Shown here piece after piece: positions 13,001-28,000 of a stretch of DNA of 64,000 bases. The notes beneath the pieces are model-generated. The model was given only the letters and a program-made list of their open reading frames with translations. It did no database searches and had not been told where the DNA came from. The stretch is from positions 16,600,776-16,664,775 of the forward strand of contig NC_049991.1 of the NCBI RefSeq assembly GCF_000003815.2, read 5' to 3'. Origin of the DNA: Branchiostoma floridae (lineage: Eukaryota > Chordata > Leptocardii > Amphioxiformes > Branchiostomatidae). Position numbers and translations under genes: made by a program. The number at the start of each line of letters is the position of its first letter. Positions within the stretch are counted from its first letter, which is position 1.

Positions 13001-16000
13001 TGGTCTTTAATGTCATTTTCCCATTGACACAATCTAGTTTGACCATTTTCTGAATTGAATCCATACCCCTGTACATGCCATATGCTTAATACATTGTACA
13101 ATGTTAAATTGATAACATAACCTTTTTACCTACAAATAATAGGCTCAGTTTATCACAATAATCATGATCAAACTGCTAACAGACAGCTTGTTGAAATTAT
13201 TTGTCACTGATCATGAATTCTTCTAATGTATATGTCACAGTAGAGATTGCGATTTAGGACAATCTAGGACAGATATTTAGATATTATAGGTGGAACTTTT
13301 ATAAGTCTGCTGGATTTTACCTGGTCAGGTCATCAAAGTTGGCGTTAAACTTGACGCCGTTGCCAGTCAGTCCCTGGTACAGGTTAGCAGTTATCACATT
13401 CTGCTCGAGAAGCTGTCCAGTAGCGTCAATGACACTCCCGGCACGATCCACATAGAACCCCAGGAACGTCATGGTGTTGTGGTCAGCATTGAAGAACAGG
13501 TATGGGTGAGGGCTGTGGACAAGGTCATATTACATATCATTAATATGTTCTGTATCTTATATGTTGTCACTCAAATGTTATTGTATTGTACGTTGATGTT
13601 ATTTTATGTGAAGGGTGGCAACTTGTAAAGGTTGTTCGAACTTGTTTTGCCCTCCCCATCACTTTGTGATGAATACAAATAAGCAAATAAACATCATGTA
13701 CAAGGTTATCTATTGTAGAATATATATTGTCTAACATAATTCACAACATAGATATATCATGTACAACAGAAATACATTTTGCGGTAATCAGATTATTTTA
13801 ACTTGCCAACAAACTGCCGTTTTGAGCCGATAAAGTCCTAAAAAGCAGCTATATGTGCACCATTATAGCAGTGAGAGCATATCTTAAGATTCGCTGTCTT
13901 AAATTGTTTTGGGTGTAACTTGGGCAAAGTGTACCTGGTCTCCCAGGTTCTCCTTAGCTGGAACTGCTGAATCTCTGCTTGCTGCTGCGGATCATCAGCT
14001 GAAAGTGCCATCTTTAGGGAAGGGCTCTGGTCACTCATGTTCAGGGATGGAGTTGCAAAATCCTGCAGTGTGCAAAGTGTAAGTTGATAAATGGTCTACA
14101 TCTTGCCATTCATAGATAGATGTATATGACATGACATATATATATATATATCATAGAAAAATTGTCCCATAGCCTATTCTAGGCTATAGGGGCAATGGGT
14201 TGTTCTCCCCAAATGAAGTCAGTACTACCCATTTTTACCCCTGGAAGAGTGAGGAAAGTCATGCAAAGTGCCTTTCCCAAGAGCACAACATCGGGGGTTT
14301 TGACTCTAGTACCTCTGAGTTCTTGGCAAAACGCCCTGATTGTTGTGTCAACAAGATGCCAACATGATGCTCATAACTCTGATCATCCTTTCTTTGGAAC
14401 AATGTTACTAACAGGATGATTTTAACTTTTGTATCTTTGGAGGCATTTTGAAAAAGGTTACCTTGGACATGATGATCATGAACTGCACCACAAACTTCCT
14501 GAAGCCAGGGAGGGTGTCCCTGAGAAAGTCCAGACAGAAGGCGGAGTGCTCGTAGTCCTGCAGCTGGTAGTTCAGGAAGGACAGGAAGTGCAGCAGCTCG
14601 GCCCAGGACGGATCCTCCATGCCACAGTAGCTGGGCAAAAACAAACCAGTAAGTTTGGAACTTGTTTGCCCTTTATGAAGCTTTGCATAGTTTACTTGTA
14701 CTGTTCTTTATATAAGAGTTTCATATAGGCAAGCACACATACATGTAGTCACTTGTCAAGCCAAAGATGCTACACTTGCAAATATACCATCAAAAGGAGC
14801 TTGTGCATGTACAATATCACAAATTTGTTTTGTATTTGAGTTGTAACCTGCTACTTCAACCATTGATGTCAAATCTTCACAATCTTCATTCACATGTCAT
14901 AATTGTATCTCTGTCTGCTAAACAACGGTTATGTCAGAAGCCATGACATATTTTTCCAGTTTTTACAAAGGTCTGTCATTACCTGAGAACAGTGTGCAGA
15001 AAGTTCTGATGAGTCCCTTCTGCGTGGGACGGGGTGAAGACGAAGGTTTCCAGGTTGGTATTTGCCATCCACCTCCTGAGGTACTGGTACGGGCGCTGGT
15101 ACTCCACACTCCTGAACATCACATCGTCTACCTGACGCAACCCTGCAAAGGAACCAACAACAATTATGTACATGTATAAACGGCACTTCTTCTAAATATC
15201 CTTTAAAGAAATTGAATTAAGGGTTAATGACCCGCCCCGAGGTGTATATGGTGTCATAACGCCTGGTCCTTTGCTATAACCACCGAATAAAACCACCGAG
15301 TGAGCGAAGCGAACGAGGTGGTTTTATGAGGTGGTTATAGCAAAGGACCAGGCGTTATGACCCTTGTACACCCGCGGAGCAGGTGATCCACTAATCATTC
15401 TTATCTCCTCTGCCGCCCCCAATCTAGGAAGGCTCCGTAATGACCGGTCCATACCCTTGGGNNNNNNNNNNNNNNNNNNNNNNNNNNNNNNNNNNNNNNN
15501 NNNNNNNNNNNNNNNNNNNNNNNNNNNNNNNNNNNNNNNNNNNNNNNNNNNNNNNNNNNNNNNNNNNNNNNNNNNNNNNNNNNNNNNNNNNNNNNNNNAA
15601 AGTGGACTTTTCAACATGATTTTAACCAACACAGACGAACTAACGAGTTTCAGAAGCCAAAGAAGAAACAATCAAAGAGTCGATTCATTCTGACCAATCA
15701 GAAGGAGCAAACACACCGGCCTGGCCGGAATCTGTATGTTACTACGTCATAACGTGGAACGGGGCCTTCTGATTGGTCCGCGGCGCCTGGCTATATGATA
15801 ATATATTCTATAGCTTATGAAACTCGTAAGTTCATCTGTGTTGGTAAAAATCATGTTGAAAAGTCCAATTTTTGCAATGAAAATTAGAGCTTGACTTTCG
15901 TTTGCTACAATACATTGGACATTCTCTCTTTTGTAGTGCTTTACAAAAGAAAGAAATTGATGAATTGTATCAGACAGTAATGTTCATAACATACATTATG

Positions 16001-19000
16001 TCAATATAGAATTGAAATTTTCCTCCATTTCTTGGAGTCATAGTTTTTAGAATAGAATAGTAATATTGCATTGCTTGGTATTTGTTCCCATACACTGTTC
16101 CATGTACTACTGTACGAGCAATATAAAGTTTCTTCATTCACTTTGCTTCAGAGGTAAAAAAATCTATCATCAACTATTTTCTACTATGAATTACTAGAAA
16201 GAATGATGGTGCTGATAATAACTAGAATATCTCAACCTGACACTAAAATAAGTCAACATACCTGGAATAGCTTGTTGACCTTTTGTCAGCATGTCATATG
16301 TCTCCCTTGGCGAGATGCACGTCACTCTTGGTAGCATGGACACAAATGACTTGTTGTCTTCCCTGGTCTGATGTAACAGATATCAATGACAATGTTAGCA
16401 TTGGCGACAGAGAAGTACACCAAATCACATATACTTTCCTCCCACTTCAAGTCTTATGCTAAATAAAGAGAAAAGTTGACTTAAATGAGCCATCATTCAA
16501 GAAAGTTGTTTACTTTTAAATTGACCCCACATAGACATTGAAAATTTTCAAAGTAACACAACTAAGTGCATGTAAGATCTCTGATACAAATTTAGTGTTG
16601 TGGATATAGAAGACAATGCAAGCATGCACAATACATGCACCTTTACCTACTTGTACGACAAACAAATTTTCACACTCTCACGGATCATATCTATATCCTT
16701 GTACTAGTTGTAGTATACAATACATGAAAGGCATCCATACATTCCAGTCTGCTTCTGGATATGTAAGACCATTGTTTTCCTTTTGCCATTGAAATGCAAG
16801 ACATTTTTTGTAATGTACAACATTAGCTCACCTGTTTGTCATCTGCCTGTGGTTTGTAGGTGTGCTCCACCACGTATAGGTCCCAGGGGAGGCGTCTCCA
16901 CACCGCCCCGTCTCTCCCCACCAGACTACCCAGCACCAGGAGGTTAAACAGGAGGCAGTCCACTGCTGTATGTACCTACAACACAATACATCAACATTGA
17001 ATATTGGCTTGTACACACAAATGTACATGTACGATGTATGTCAGAACAAAATAGTATACACGTACATCTTCAGTAGCCCACTGCAGATTATGCTATAAAC
17101 CCAAAACACCCTGAGCATAGAAAATTGACTTTCAAATAGTTAAGGAAGAGTCCACAGTAGCCATTCACAATAAAAAAACATGTTCTCATCTTCAGCTACT
17201 CGGTAACACTACACAAGGTAATCATAAAATCCTGGTTACATTATGCAGTAGGTAACTGTTTTCTTAGAAATATAAAAGCAAACACATTCAGTACAGCCTT
17301 CTGCTCAATACAGTGTATCAATATCAAATGGTACTGAGTGGTAAGATTCTACAGTGACAATCACTTCCAGCTTCACAATCCTGGAAAATCTTAGTAGGAG
17401 TCAAGAAGACGTTAATCTATTCAAGCTCTCAGGATGGTAGCTATAAGAGTTACCTAATAGATACATCAGCTATGCTTTGAGACCCTCATTATCAAGTGAC
17501 AAGAAATGTTTGACAAGGAGCTTTCACTCATGTTCCTACCAAAGGAGAGATGTCCAGATGGATGATTCTAGGGGAGGGACTGGCTGGGTTGACAGAATGA
17601 CGGAGTAACGCCTCAAGAACTGCATCATTGTTCACTGTTGCCTCGTGCAGGGGAACCTTGATGTAGGACAGTCTCCCCCTCAGCACCCTGGGGAGCTTCT
17701 TCTTCAGTTCTTCTGAGAGACGCTGGACGACAAGGGACTTGCCAACACCCGCTCGCTGGGAGGATATCACTCGCACTGATGACCTGAAACGAAATTTTTT
17801 ATCAGTCCTATAAAATTTCTACCAATGTAACATGTGGAATGAACAAACTTAACCATTCTCACCGCTTGTAAACTTTGCCCTGTTCTTGTAGCTTGTTGCG
17901 GACAAAAAAAATAACTGAAAACAGAATATATACATATACATGTACACTATAATAAACAAGTGACATACTGGATGTGGCTTGATTCCAAATTTCAAGTAAC
18001 GCCTATATAGGAGGTACATGTGCATGGCTTGTTATACCAAGCAGACAATTACAAACATTCCTTACTCTCATGCAGAGTTAGTGAATGGAACTCCTTGCCT
18101 GGCTCTGTACTAGATACCCTCACAGTTGAGCAAAGGAACTTGCCTGTCGTAAATGCCTGATCACTCCCTCACTCCAATAATGCCCAAAAAGAGTTCTTGA
18201 GATGGAGACATAGGTAATAGCAACTATCCTAAAATTTCCTTTACCGTTGGTGATCTACAGCTGATGCCATCAGAGTTGTGCCAGCATACTGCTGCTGGAA
18301 CTGTGACAGCAGGTACTCGTGAACATGCTCGTGGGAGGGCACGTGGGGGATGGGCACCTTGTACTGGTCCAGGGCAGTCACCATGTATGACTGGTGCTGT
18401 CTCTCCGATGCACACACCACAGCAACATGATAGCCTGGCAGATGGAACAGACATTTTAGCAGTCATTTGATCTGAAGATGTGCAAAGCCTGACCATCATA
18501 CATTAGGTTTCCTTACTACTTCTTTCATTTTGCATTTCAAGTCTATGCTACGGTGTTGCTGCAGATTTAATATGGCCAACTCATCACCTGATTTCCCTTG
18601 GAAGAGTTTGCACCTCATCTCCTCTGCCCTGACGCTGACATCATAGTCCAGCTGGTCAGCTGCCACCAGGCAGAAGATTCCTCCTGTCTGGTCTCCTACA
18701 GCTCTTCTCCACAGGAGGACCACCTGACAATGGCATTGTCAATGGGTTTAGTCAATTTGATTATCATGTTTCTCTTTCTAATAATTCCATTTGAGGATAA
18801 GACTCAGAATCGTAGTCAAAACAAAAGGAAAAGATACATTTTGCCACATGTTTACGTACATTGCATTAGTGGTAACTTCAATTCAAAGAAGGAGAATGGG
18901 TCATTTCAATGGTAATCTGTCTGTAAAGCATTGGGTTCCTTTTACTTAGGTATACAAACATGTATACAACTGATGTGTTACAAAAGAGGGGTTGCTATAT

Positions 19001-22000
19001 ACATGTAGATATAGATACAGAATACACATACAGAAACAACTTCAGAATATTGCACATTTCTGTCATAAATCATTAAATGCCTTTGTTGTACCAAGTAGTT
19101 TTACAAAATCTGAGAAATAAGGCATAAAAAAACTGTGCATTAAAATCAACGCTAGAATAAAATAGGCAAGACCTCACCTCCTCCAGAGTTGTGTGGGGAG
19201 TACAGATCAGCACTTCCCTGTAAGATGGCAGAGGCTGTGTTGTCTGGCCTTGCATGTACAGAAACAACACTGTCTGCCAGATGTCGTCTGGAGACGAAGA
19301 TACAAGGAGTGAATAATACTGATCAATGGAGTGACATAAAAGTGGTCAAAATTATACATAGAAATTGTCAGACATTCTGCACAGTCAGATAAATTAATTT
19401 GAAGTTATCTCAAGCACAGAAAAGGCAGTATCTGCTATAGAAATAATTACCTTGTGGACACACTACAAGGTTGGGCTTGCCCGCCTCTAAGAATCGACTT
19501 GGCCACTGTCGACCTACAGTGATGTTTGCTGCAAAATAAAGAATAAAGAGATTTAATCACCAATTGATAACACATACCCAAAGCTTGCAATACATAATAT
19601 AAAATGTGCTGTAACTACTATAAATGTGCTATGACCAATTACACAAACGGAAAATCTTGTGCATACATATTAGTCAAGATAAGATACCTTTCCAACGAGG
19701 AAAGCCAACATCTCCTGCAGCTTTCACTTATCATTCCTTGCTCATGCAGCTTAAATCATCCCCTTGCAAAAGTTGACCTTTCCCAAATCCCCCTGTACGA
19801 AGACAGACTATACCAAAAGTAAAGAATACAGCTTTACACGCAAAGTACGTACCAGTGCTGGAAAGATTCCTCAGCACCAAGGCCAGGTGATCGATGCTGA
19901 TGTACTCTTCAAATGTGGTGGACTTCACAGTGGTCAGGTACTCTGCCCAAACTGACTCCATTTTTTTAATCATTGTCCTGGAAATGAGTCAGATTTGGTC
20001 ACAATCCATTCTGTTATCAATCACTCAGTCTCTAGTCAACATATATAATGCTATACATGTAACAAGAAAACAGAACAAAAAGGTAAGGCTACAAAAATTC
20101 AACAGTCTAGTACTCACTCTTTCCTGGGTTCCTCTAGATCTCTGGACAGTGACATACTTGTGAAGCCAGCAAGGGACACAGGTTCTTGTATGGAAGTCAA
20201 CATGATACTGCTGTCTTCCACCATCTCTGGGATGACATCTTCCACAGCAGCAACCATGTCTTCTTCCTCTTCCTCCTTACCATTCAGGACCTGGTCGATG
20301 ACATCATCATCGTCCATGTTGATGATGCACCATTCGACAGCCTCTTCCAGGTTGCCCTTGGTAGCCTTCATCGCTGCCATGGCAACCCGATCTGTCAGAT
20401 CAGGCACCATCTGCTTCAGCTTCTCCACAAACTCCTCCCTCTCTTCATCATCCATGGACCACAGCTTCCTCGCTGCCTCCTCCATCTCTGGTTCTTCGTT
20501 GATGTTCTCCTCTTCCATGGCATCGATGTCCCCTGCCACACGTGCCATTGCCCTCCTGATGTCATCTTCAGCACACAGTGGCTTGATGCTGGACAGCAGG
20601 GCCAGGACTTGGGGCGACACTTTTTCACTGGGATCAATCATCTTTGCCAGAGCTTTGCGTAGAACCACAATCTGCTCGGTGGTGAAGTGATTCAGTTCGT
20701 CGTACTCCAGTCTGGCTTTGTCCATGGCACCCAGCCACTCATCCAGACAGACCTCCATGTACTTTGCCAGCTGGGTCAGCTGTTCTTCAACTGCTGCCCT
20801 TGTGCCATAGAGGACAGGTGTGTCAAAGCCAAAGTTGACCATGACTTTGACCCTTCTGTTGCCCTCACAGTACACAACAGCGTTCCAGTTGTTGAACAGG
20901 ACAGCACCAGCATTGTAGAGGTGCACATAGGCCTGTCCCAGTCTTGTCACACCTGTCAGAATCTGAAATAAAATGAGTGTATGGGAGAGTGAATGACAGT
21001 GAACAAGCTACCATCAGTGAGCAAAAGGGAGCAAATTAGTGAGTGACTGAGTAAACAAGTTACAGAAAACGTTTTCCACATCGTATACAAAAGTAAATAA
21101 TTTTCATCCAGAAAACTAGAAATCTATAGTGGGTATACTTTACACAGAACCAAAAAAAGAAAGACCTTGATGTCAAATTCTGATGACAACAGAAACAAGA
21201 CACATTCTTTTCCATCACATAGACATAGAGAAACAAGACAAAAAACACCTGACCTCCACAAATCTGTCGACTTCCTGGCTTCCCTTGTCAGCCTTCCCTG
21301 CCAGCAGCATGAGCTTACTCTGCAGACTCTTCAGCATGGACAGGTTATACTCCTTCAGCTCTTTAGCAGCCATGTCCTCATCATCAGCCTCCTCAGACTC
21401 TGCACCTTCTACTCTTAGTCTCACCACCGACTCTAAGTCATTCTGAGTAAAGAAAAAGTAAGTAAAAAATGTCTTATGTATCTGACAACCTGCAGTTGTT
21501 TCCTCGAAAAATGAGTATAAAGGCAACTTCCTCTCTAGGCAGAAACTGCTCCCAATGGTAAGAGGGTACATTACCTCTGTTTCATAGCAATTGTAGTAGT
21601 TGTAACAAACCACAGTAAATTGTCCAATGAGTGACTCCTTAACAGACAAAATCGATGATCCCTTTCTAACTTCTCATTATACAGCTTTAGGAAGAGGTTT
21701 TGTTGTAGGGGACGGCAATCACACAATAAAATCTATAAAGACTTGCATGTGAGCATACCAATGCCTGGTTTTGGCCGAAGCATCCGATCTCGTAGACTCC
21801 CCTGGCATTGATGGCTTCAGTCTGAGAGAGGGAGGACATCTCCACAGACCCATGGGAGTCACTCACACCCTTCAGCCACTCCAGGTTGCGGGTGGTGTCC
21901 ATCTGGAATATAAGGAGATAAAGGAGATAAATTTTTCTTCACCCTTCTCAGTTTTCTGTTCTTCTTAATGTTTTGCAAAGTGTTGTGCTGGTCCTTTTGC

Positions 22001-25000
22001 TACCTCTCTCGTCTAGACAGATATACTTGGCAAAATTTATAATATGATCTTGTTTTCATTCGCCTTTTTGAACCTCTGACCGATCAAATAGTCTTAAAAG
22101 TCAGATTCTGTATTCAGCCAAAGCACAAGATATTTAGTTAAATCCAGCATATAGATGATGTTCAAAGAAACTATACCAAATTCCAAAAGACAACGTATGC
22201 ATAACAGGTGGTGCATATCGAAGTTTAAGAGTTGGGGTAGATATGAGATTGTACCAGGGAGTATAAAGTAAATCCTGACCAGTTTCTTAGGCAGGTGCTT
22301 GTCCTTCTCCAGGGCAGTCCAGAAGTGCCTGCAGCACTTCATCAGTGCATCAAAGTCAGATTCCTCCTTCAGGTCATAGATGAGGGGTGCATATCCAACA
22401 CCAGCTGACAGAAGGCAGTTCACCTTGTCCACCTCTATGTCACTCTCACCTGCAGAGATGCTGGCCAGGTCCACAAACACCTTCAGCTCCTTTGTATCTG
22501 AAAGTGTGAAAGTTATCATGATGATCATAATTAATTAGTCAGTAATTGCATGTCATCATCACCATCATCATGTACATGTAGTTCGTTAGATGTTTGTACA
22601 GGGGTTCATTTGCATGTATTATTAGTACAATTACCATCCATAAGGACCTCATTTGGTCGTTACATTTTTTGTGTAATCAATTTGAAATACAGTTACAAGA
22701 ATGCTTGTGAGATAACTATATCTTCAAGCAAAAAGATTCCACAACCCATGTCATTTGGCATGTACATTTACAGCAGCATACATGCATTTCTAAAAGGCAT
22801 GATGATGTACCATGGATCTTTGTTCTCAGCCAGTCCACCAGCCGCTGACACTTGACAAACATCCTGATGCTCTCAATCCTCTCCTCTGTCATCTCTGCAA
22901 GCAACTTCCCTGCATTCACCACTTTCTTGTTGATGGAACTCAGCGGATTCTGCTTGAAGTTCTTTGCTTTCTGTATAAAAGAATCCATCGCAGGCACATT
23001 TATAAATGTCAGACTACAGTACATACAAGTATGCTGCTAGATAGGAGGGTGACTTGATCAAATTCCCGAAGTATGTAGCCCTTTGGGTTTGAGTGATCAC
23101 AGCACGGTTTTGTGGGAACCGCAGATAACAAGGAAAGAGAACTTTACCAAGTGCAAGACAGTGAGACCTATCCGCGACTCCGACCGCCGAGTCTTTGGCC
23201 AATGGATATGTTCTCAATCCTGGGACGAAGTGTACACATCTCCTACCTGTGCCGGCAAGGCCGAGGCCTTTTACACAATAATGGAAGATGCTATAAACAA
23301 GTTTTTCCCAACCAAGCAGGTAACAATGCACAAAAATGACAAGCCGTGGTTAAAACCAGACATCAAGGACATGATTCGCCGACGGCAGAAGGCATTCTCA
23401 GAAAACAAGACTGCCTTGTGGAAATACCTGCGTAACAAGGTGAACAGAGAAGTAAAAGAAGCGCGAAAGTCTTTCTACAGGGACAGGGTACAAAATCTCA
23501 AGGTAGAAAATCCGGCGGATTGGTACAGAGAGATAAAGACCATCCTGAATATACAGCAGTCAGAGCTCTCACTCAACATCCCCGGTCAAGACGAAGCAGA
23601 CAACACTTTCATCGCAAACCACATCAACAAGAAGTTTGCAGAGGTGGCAAAGGGAAGACCGCCCCTGGATCCTGAACAGTTACCAGCATACAGGCCCGTC
23701 AAGTCATGCCCACCTGAGGTCAACGTGTGGGATACCTACAACCGTCTGCGCAAACTGAAGGCCGGCAAGGCGTCGGGGCCAGACCAGTTGAGTACTAGAA
23801 TCCTGAAGGAATTTGCATGTGAAATAAGTGGTCCGGTCACAGACATGAATGCTTCTTTCAAGGAAGGTTACGTCCCACAAGTATGGAAGGACGCCACAGT
23901 AGTGCCCTTACCCAAGTCACAACCTCCATCAGTCGACAAACTCAGACCAGTCTCTTTAACATCTCAACTCGCCAAGGTCACCGAGTCCTTCGTTTCGAAC
24001 GATTTTGGAGGACATAAGTGCGTCACTGGACCAACAGCAGTTTGGTTGCCTAAAAGGCCGCTCTACAACACTGTATCTGGTCAGCTAGACTTCCTCTGAA
24101 GGGAATCTGAAAAGGCCAAGAACATTTGCACAATGGTTATGACAGACTTTTCAAAAGCCTTTGATAGAATAGACCACACTTTAGCCATCCAGAAGCTGTT
24201 ACGACTCGGAGTGCGGGGGGAACTAATCCCGTGGGTCTGCGACTTTCTAACCCAGCGGCGGCAAAGAGTTTGCTATGGAGGCCAACTCTCTGACTGGGAG
24301 GTACTGACATGTTCAGTGCCACAAGGGACCCTCCTAGGTCCGTTAATTTTTCTAGTGGTGTTTGATGACGCTATGAGGGACGCACTGATTAATCAGTGGA
24401 AATATGTTGATGATCTGATTTTCACATCGTTTGTAAGACCAGTACTGGAGTATTGCGCGCCAGTTTGGCATCCGAGCCTCACCTGCGCACAGTCAGACAG
24501 GCTTGAAGCAGTGCAGCGGAGAGCTGTTCGGACAATTCTAGGCAGACACTTCACTAACTACGAACAAGCCAGGAAGAACTTAAACATCCCACTGCTGTCG
24601 GACCGCAGGCGAGATCTGTGCTTTAAGTTCGGAACCTACTTGGAGAGACACAGACCGTCAATGCTACCACCAAAGAGATCGGACTATCACAACAGAACCA
24701 CCAGAAACTGTGACAAATATCGACATGTGAAATGTAGGACTGACAGACTAAGAAACTCGCCGATCCCCTACGTTGTGCGCCTTTTGAATGCCTAATGTCT
24801 TGGTATCTAAGGATATCTGTTGTGTTTTAAAGTGTTGCTACACGCACGTATTTGGCTTTATCAATGTCAGAATTTTAATCGTTATTTAAATGTTTAAGAT
24901 ATAATTGATGTTATAGATGTTTTAATATTTCTAGAATTAGCTCTGGCTGGACAAAATTATCTGTACGAAATCCGCAATTCAGCCAAACAGGCTGCGAGTG

Positions 25001-28000
25001 ATTTTTTACCAATAAACCATTCATAATCATCATCAAGTTTGGACTAGAAAGATAAAAACCTTTCACACAAGATCGATCCCTCCCAGCCACTTTCTGCATG
25101 TTTTGTTTAAAAAAGGTAGAAGACAACAGCCATCTAGAATAGTCCTGTACATGTCTATACCTTACAAAATACAATACATGCAATGCCCATTATACTGAAC
25201 AAATAGTTTATCAGTCTACATACCGAATGAAGCAGGACCTCCACTCCTTTGAAGTCTCCCTTCAGGTTGTACTTCTCCTTGACATCTTTCACCACATCTG
25301 CAGCATCCAGGTGTTTGTTCAGCTGGTGGTACTGTTGTATCTGTAGCACCCGGTCCTTGATCCATCCCTCTCTTGGATTCTTCGCCAGCATCTTCATTTC
25401 ATTCTCCAGGTTCTTGTTTTTGAACTGTCCAAATGTTTCGTCAACCTCTTGGAGTTTGATGTTCCCATCTTTGACACTCTGGCGCAGTTCCAGCCACTTC
25501 TGATAGGCGGGTTTCCACACCTGGTTGAGCACATCATCAACAGAAAGTGCAGGCATTGCCTCCTCCTCCTCACCAGGCTCTGTTTGTCTCATCTTCTCCC
25601 AGATCTTGTTGAAGACGGTGCTTTTGCTGAGGCCTTCCAGGTGTGACAACATCTCCCTGAACTCAGGAGTGATGCCAAAGTAGGTGATGTTGGGGGGTTG
25701 ATTCAGGTCAAAGGAAACATTGGTGATGTCATCACCGGCTACTGGTTGACACAGGTTGCTCAGGGATATGGTTGAAGTGTCTCTTCGCACCTTTTGCACC
25801 AGCTCTTCACAGGCAACTATAACAGAAAATATGGCAACATTTGACAAATCAATCTCTACGATGTCATGTTTTAGTCAATATACGAACAACATCAATGTCA
25901 TTTCATTACAAAGCTTTTCCAAACCCTTAACCTGTGTTGCTTACAACCAATTTGGTAAATTAATGAAACTAAATCATGATGCTCAGCAGTAAATATACAA
26001 ATATTCTTAAACAACACGAGAAAAAACTTTCAATCAAACTTCAGAAAAAAAGACCATAAAATATATTCTTAAAAGCTTTAAGCTTTGTTGCTGTAATCAT
26101 TTTGGTGTAAGAATGACAATGATTTCCCACCTGGTTTGATGTCTTCACACATGCCAAGGAAACACTCAATCTGCCTTGTTTCTGTCTTGATAGCTGCCAG
26201 TTCCTTTCCTCTCCAGTCCAGAACCTTCTCAAGCTGCTTGACAGGCCAGGCAGAATCCCCCACCTTCACTACCATGTTTGCATCATGCTTTCCACTTCCC
26301 TTGGCCTTCTTGGTCTTATCTTCCTCTTCGCCTTTGACAACCACAGCAGAGCAGAGCTCGAGGAACTGCTTCTTGTGGTTCAGGAGCAGCTGGAGGTGGC
26401 TGATGATGATGGTGGCTTTTGTGAGCTCCTGGATTGTCGTGCCCAGCAGAGACTTGTAGGAGGCAATGTGGGTTTGGCTATCTTCATCCAGGACTTCCAC
26501 CAGATCTGATGCCTCCCCTGCACAGATGTTGTTGTTTGTTGAATATGCAAGATGAAAGAAGTTATACGTTAGTTATATGCACACATGAGAAAATGATGAC
26601 GATCATACAAACCAAAACAATGGCAACAATTATTAGAAAAATACTTGCCCAAAACTAACTTTCATCATCACATGGGTACAGTACTGTACCAAATCAATTG
26701 CTTTGGAACTTTAACTATTATACACATGCAGATCAACATCACATCATGCAATGCTACATGCTAACATGCATACATGAATTGTGTATACTGGTATCTTAAG
26801 ATGGCCAAAGGCTGCAATATTTAACCACATAAAAAGGACAATGTCCTGACCAAAGAGTTTGAGGATCCCAGCACAAGGCTGCCATGTGAGCATGTGTTGA
26901 AGGAGCCTGAAGTCCGTTGGTGGTGTTCTTCCCTGGTTGGTTGCTGGCCATGTTCGGCACAGCATTCTGGAGAACAAGCTGCCATACTTATACTTGGACT
27001 CATTTGGTGACCTTGTGTAGCTGGCTACGATCTGCTGACCATTTTTGCTCTGAAACACAATGAAAACACTAAGTGTAACTCAGATTTCATGTCTTTCTGA
27101 GCAACCATATGCAACATTGACTAGTTACATTCTTTAAAGTGACAAATAGTCAAAATACAAGATAGCCAGAAAACTATTGACAGCATTATTGTTAACTATA
27201 TGATCTGTCCTTCCAAGGTAAAATTCCCATTTATAATCTGTGAAACATAGTATCAACTGGGTTCGATAAATAATCTGAAATTGTTTTTGAAAAGATCTCC
27301 TGGCACAAAGATGTGTACCTTAACAATATTGTCCACTGCATCAAAAGCTGCATCGCTGAAGCACTGTGCCAAGTGTTGAGGGAAGGTGGAGGTGTCCAGC
27401 GAACAGAACAGCTCCACACGCTCCATTGTGGAGATCTGGAGTAAGTGGATTAAATTTCAGTTAATACAACAGAAGAGTGATGATACACATACCTACAGAA
27501 CAACAACAAAAAACATGCAGCTAAACATTGTTAATTTTCTTGTTTTATATGACTGTACATTGCTTTTAGAAAGACATTGCATACTCAACTGATGCTGTAC
27601 ATATTGCTTTGTAGCATTTATGTTAAATTATGAAGTAATCAATTACATATAAAGCTAATAATCTTTGACAAGTCTTATAGTACCTAATAACCGATCATTT
27701 AGCATTTGAGACTTGGTAGAATCCCAGAAAGTTTTTTCCTTCAAAGTTAAAACTATGCTATACAGAACTCTGGAAACTCACAGCAAGGAGACGTTCACGT
27801 AGCATCCCCAGTAGGCTTTTGTTCCAGTAGCTTTCAACCTCTTCCTTTCCCCAGTCTACACTGAGAAGACCCAGCCATATCTAAGAAATACAATCATATA
27901 TCAACATCAAGTAAAAGTCAAGATGATGTGGGTAACAGCTAGACATGTACACAATACATATGATGTACAATGACATTATATATGAAATATACTATATGAA

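Noticed and set aside
20160-20690. Long plus-strand ORFs opposite RNF213 exon 22
   Set aside because: They are Ser-rich mirror images of the Glu/Asp/Met-rich coding strand, with no domain.
23083-24099. 338-codon ORF as a host gene
   Set aside because: It is LINE endonuclease and reverse-transcriptase sequence with a premature stop and frameshift.
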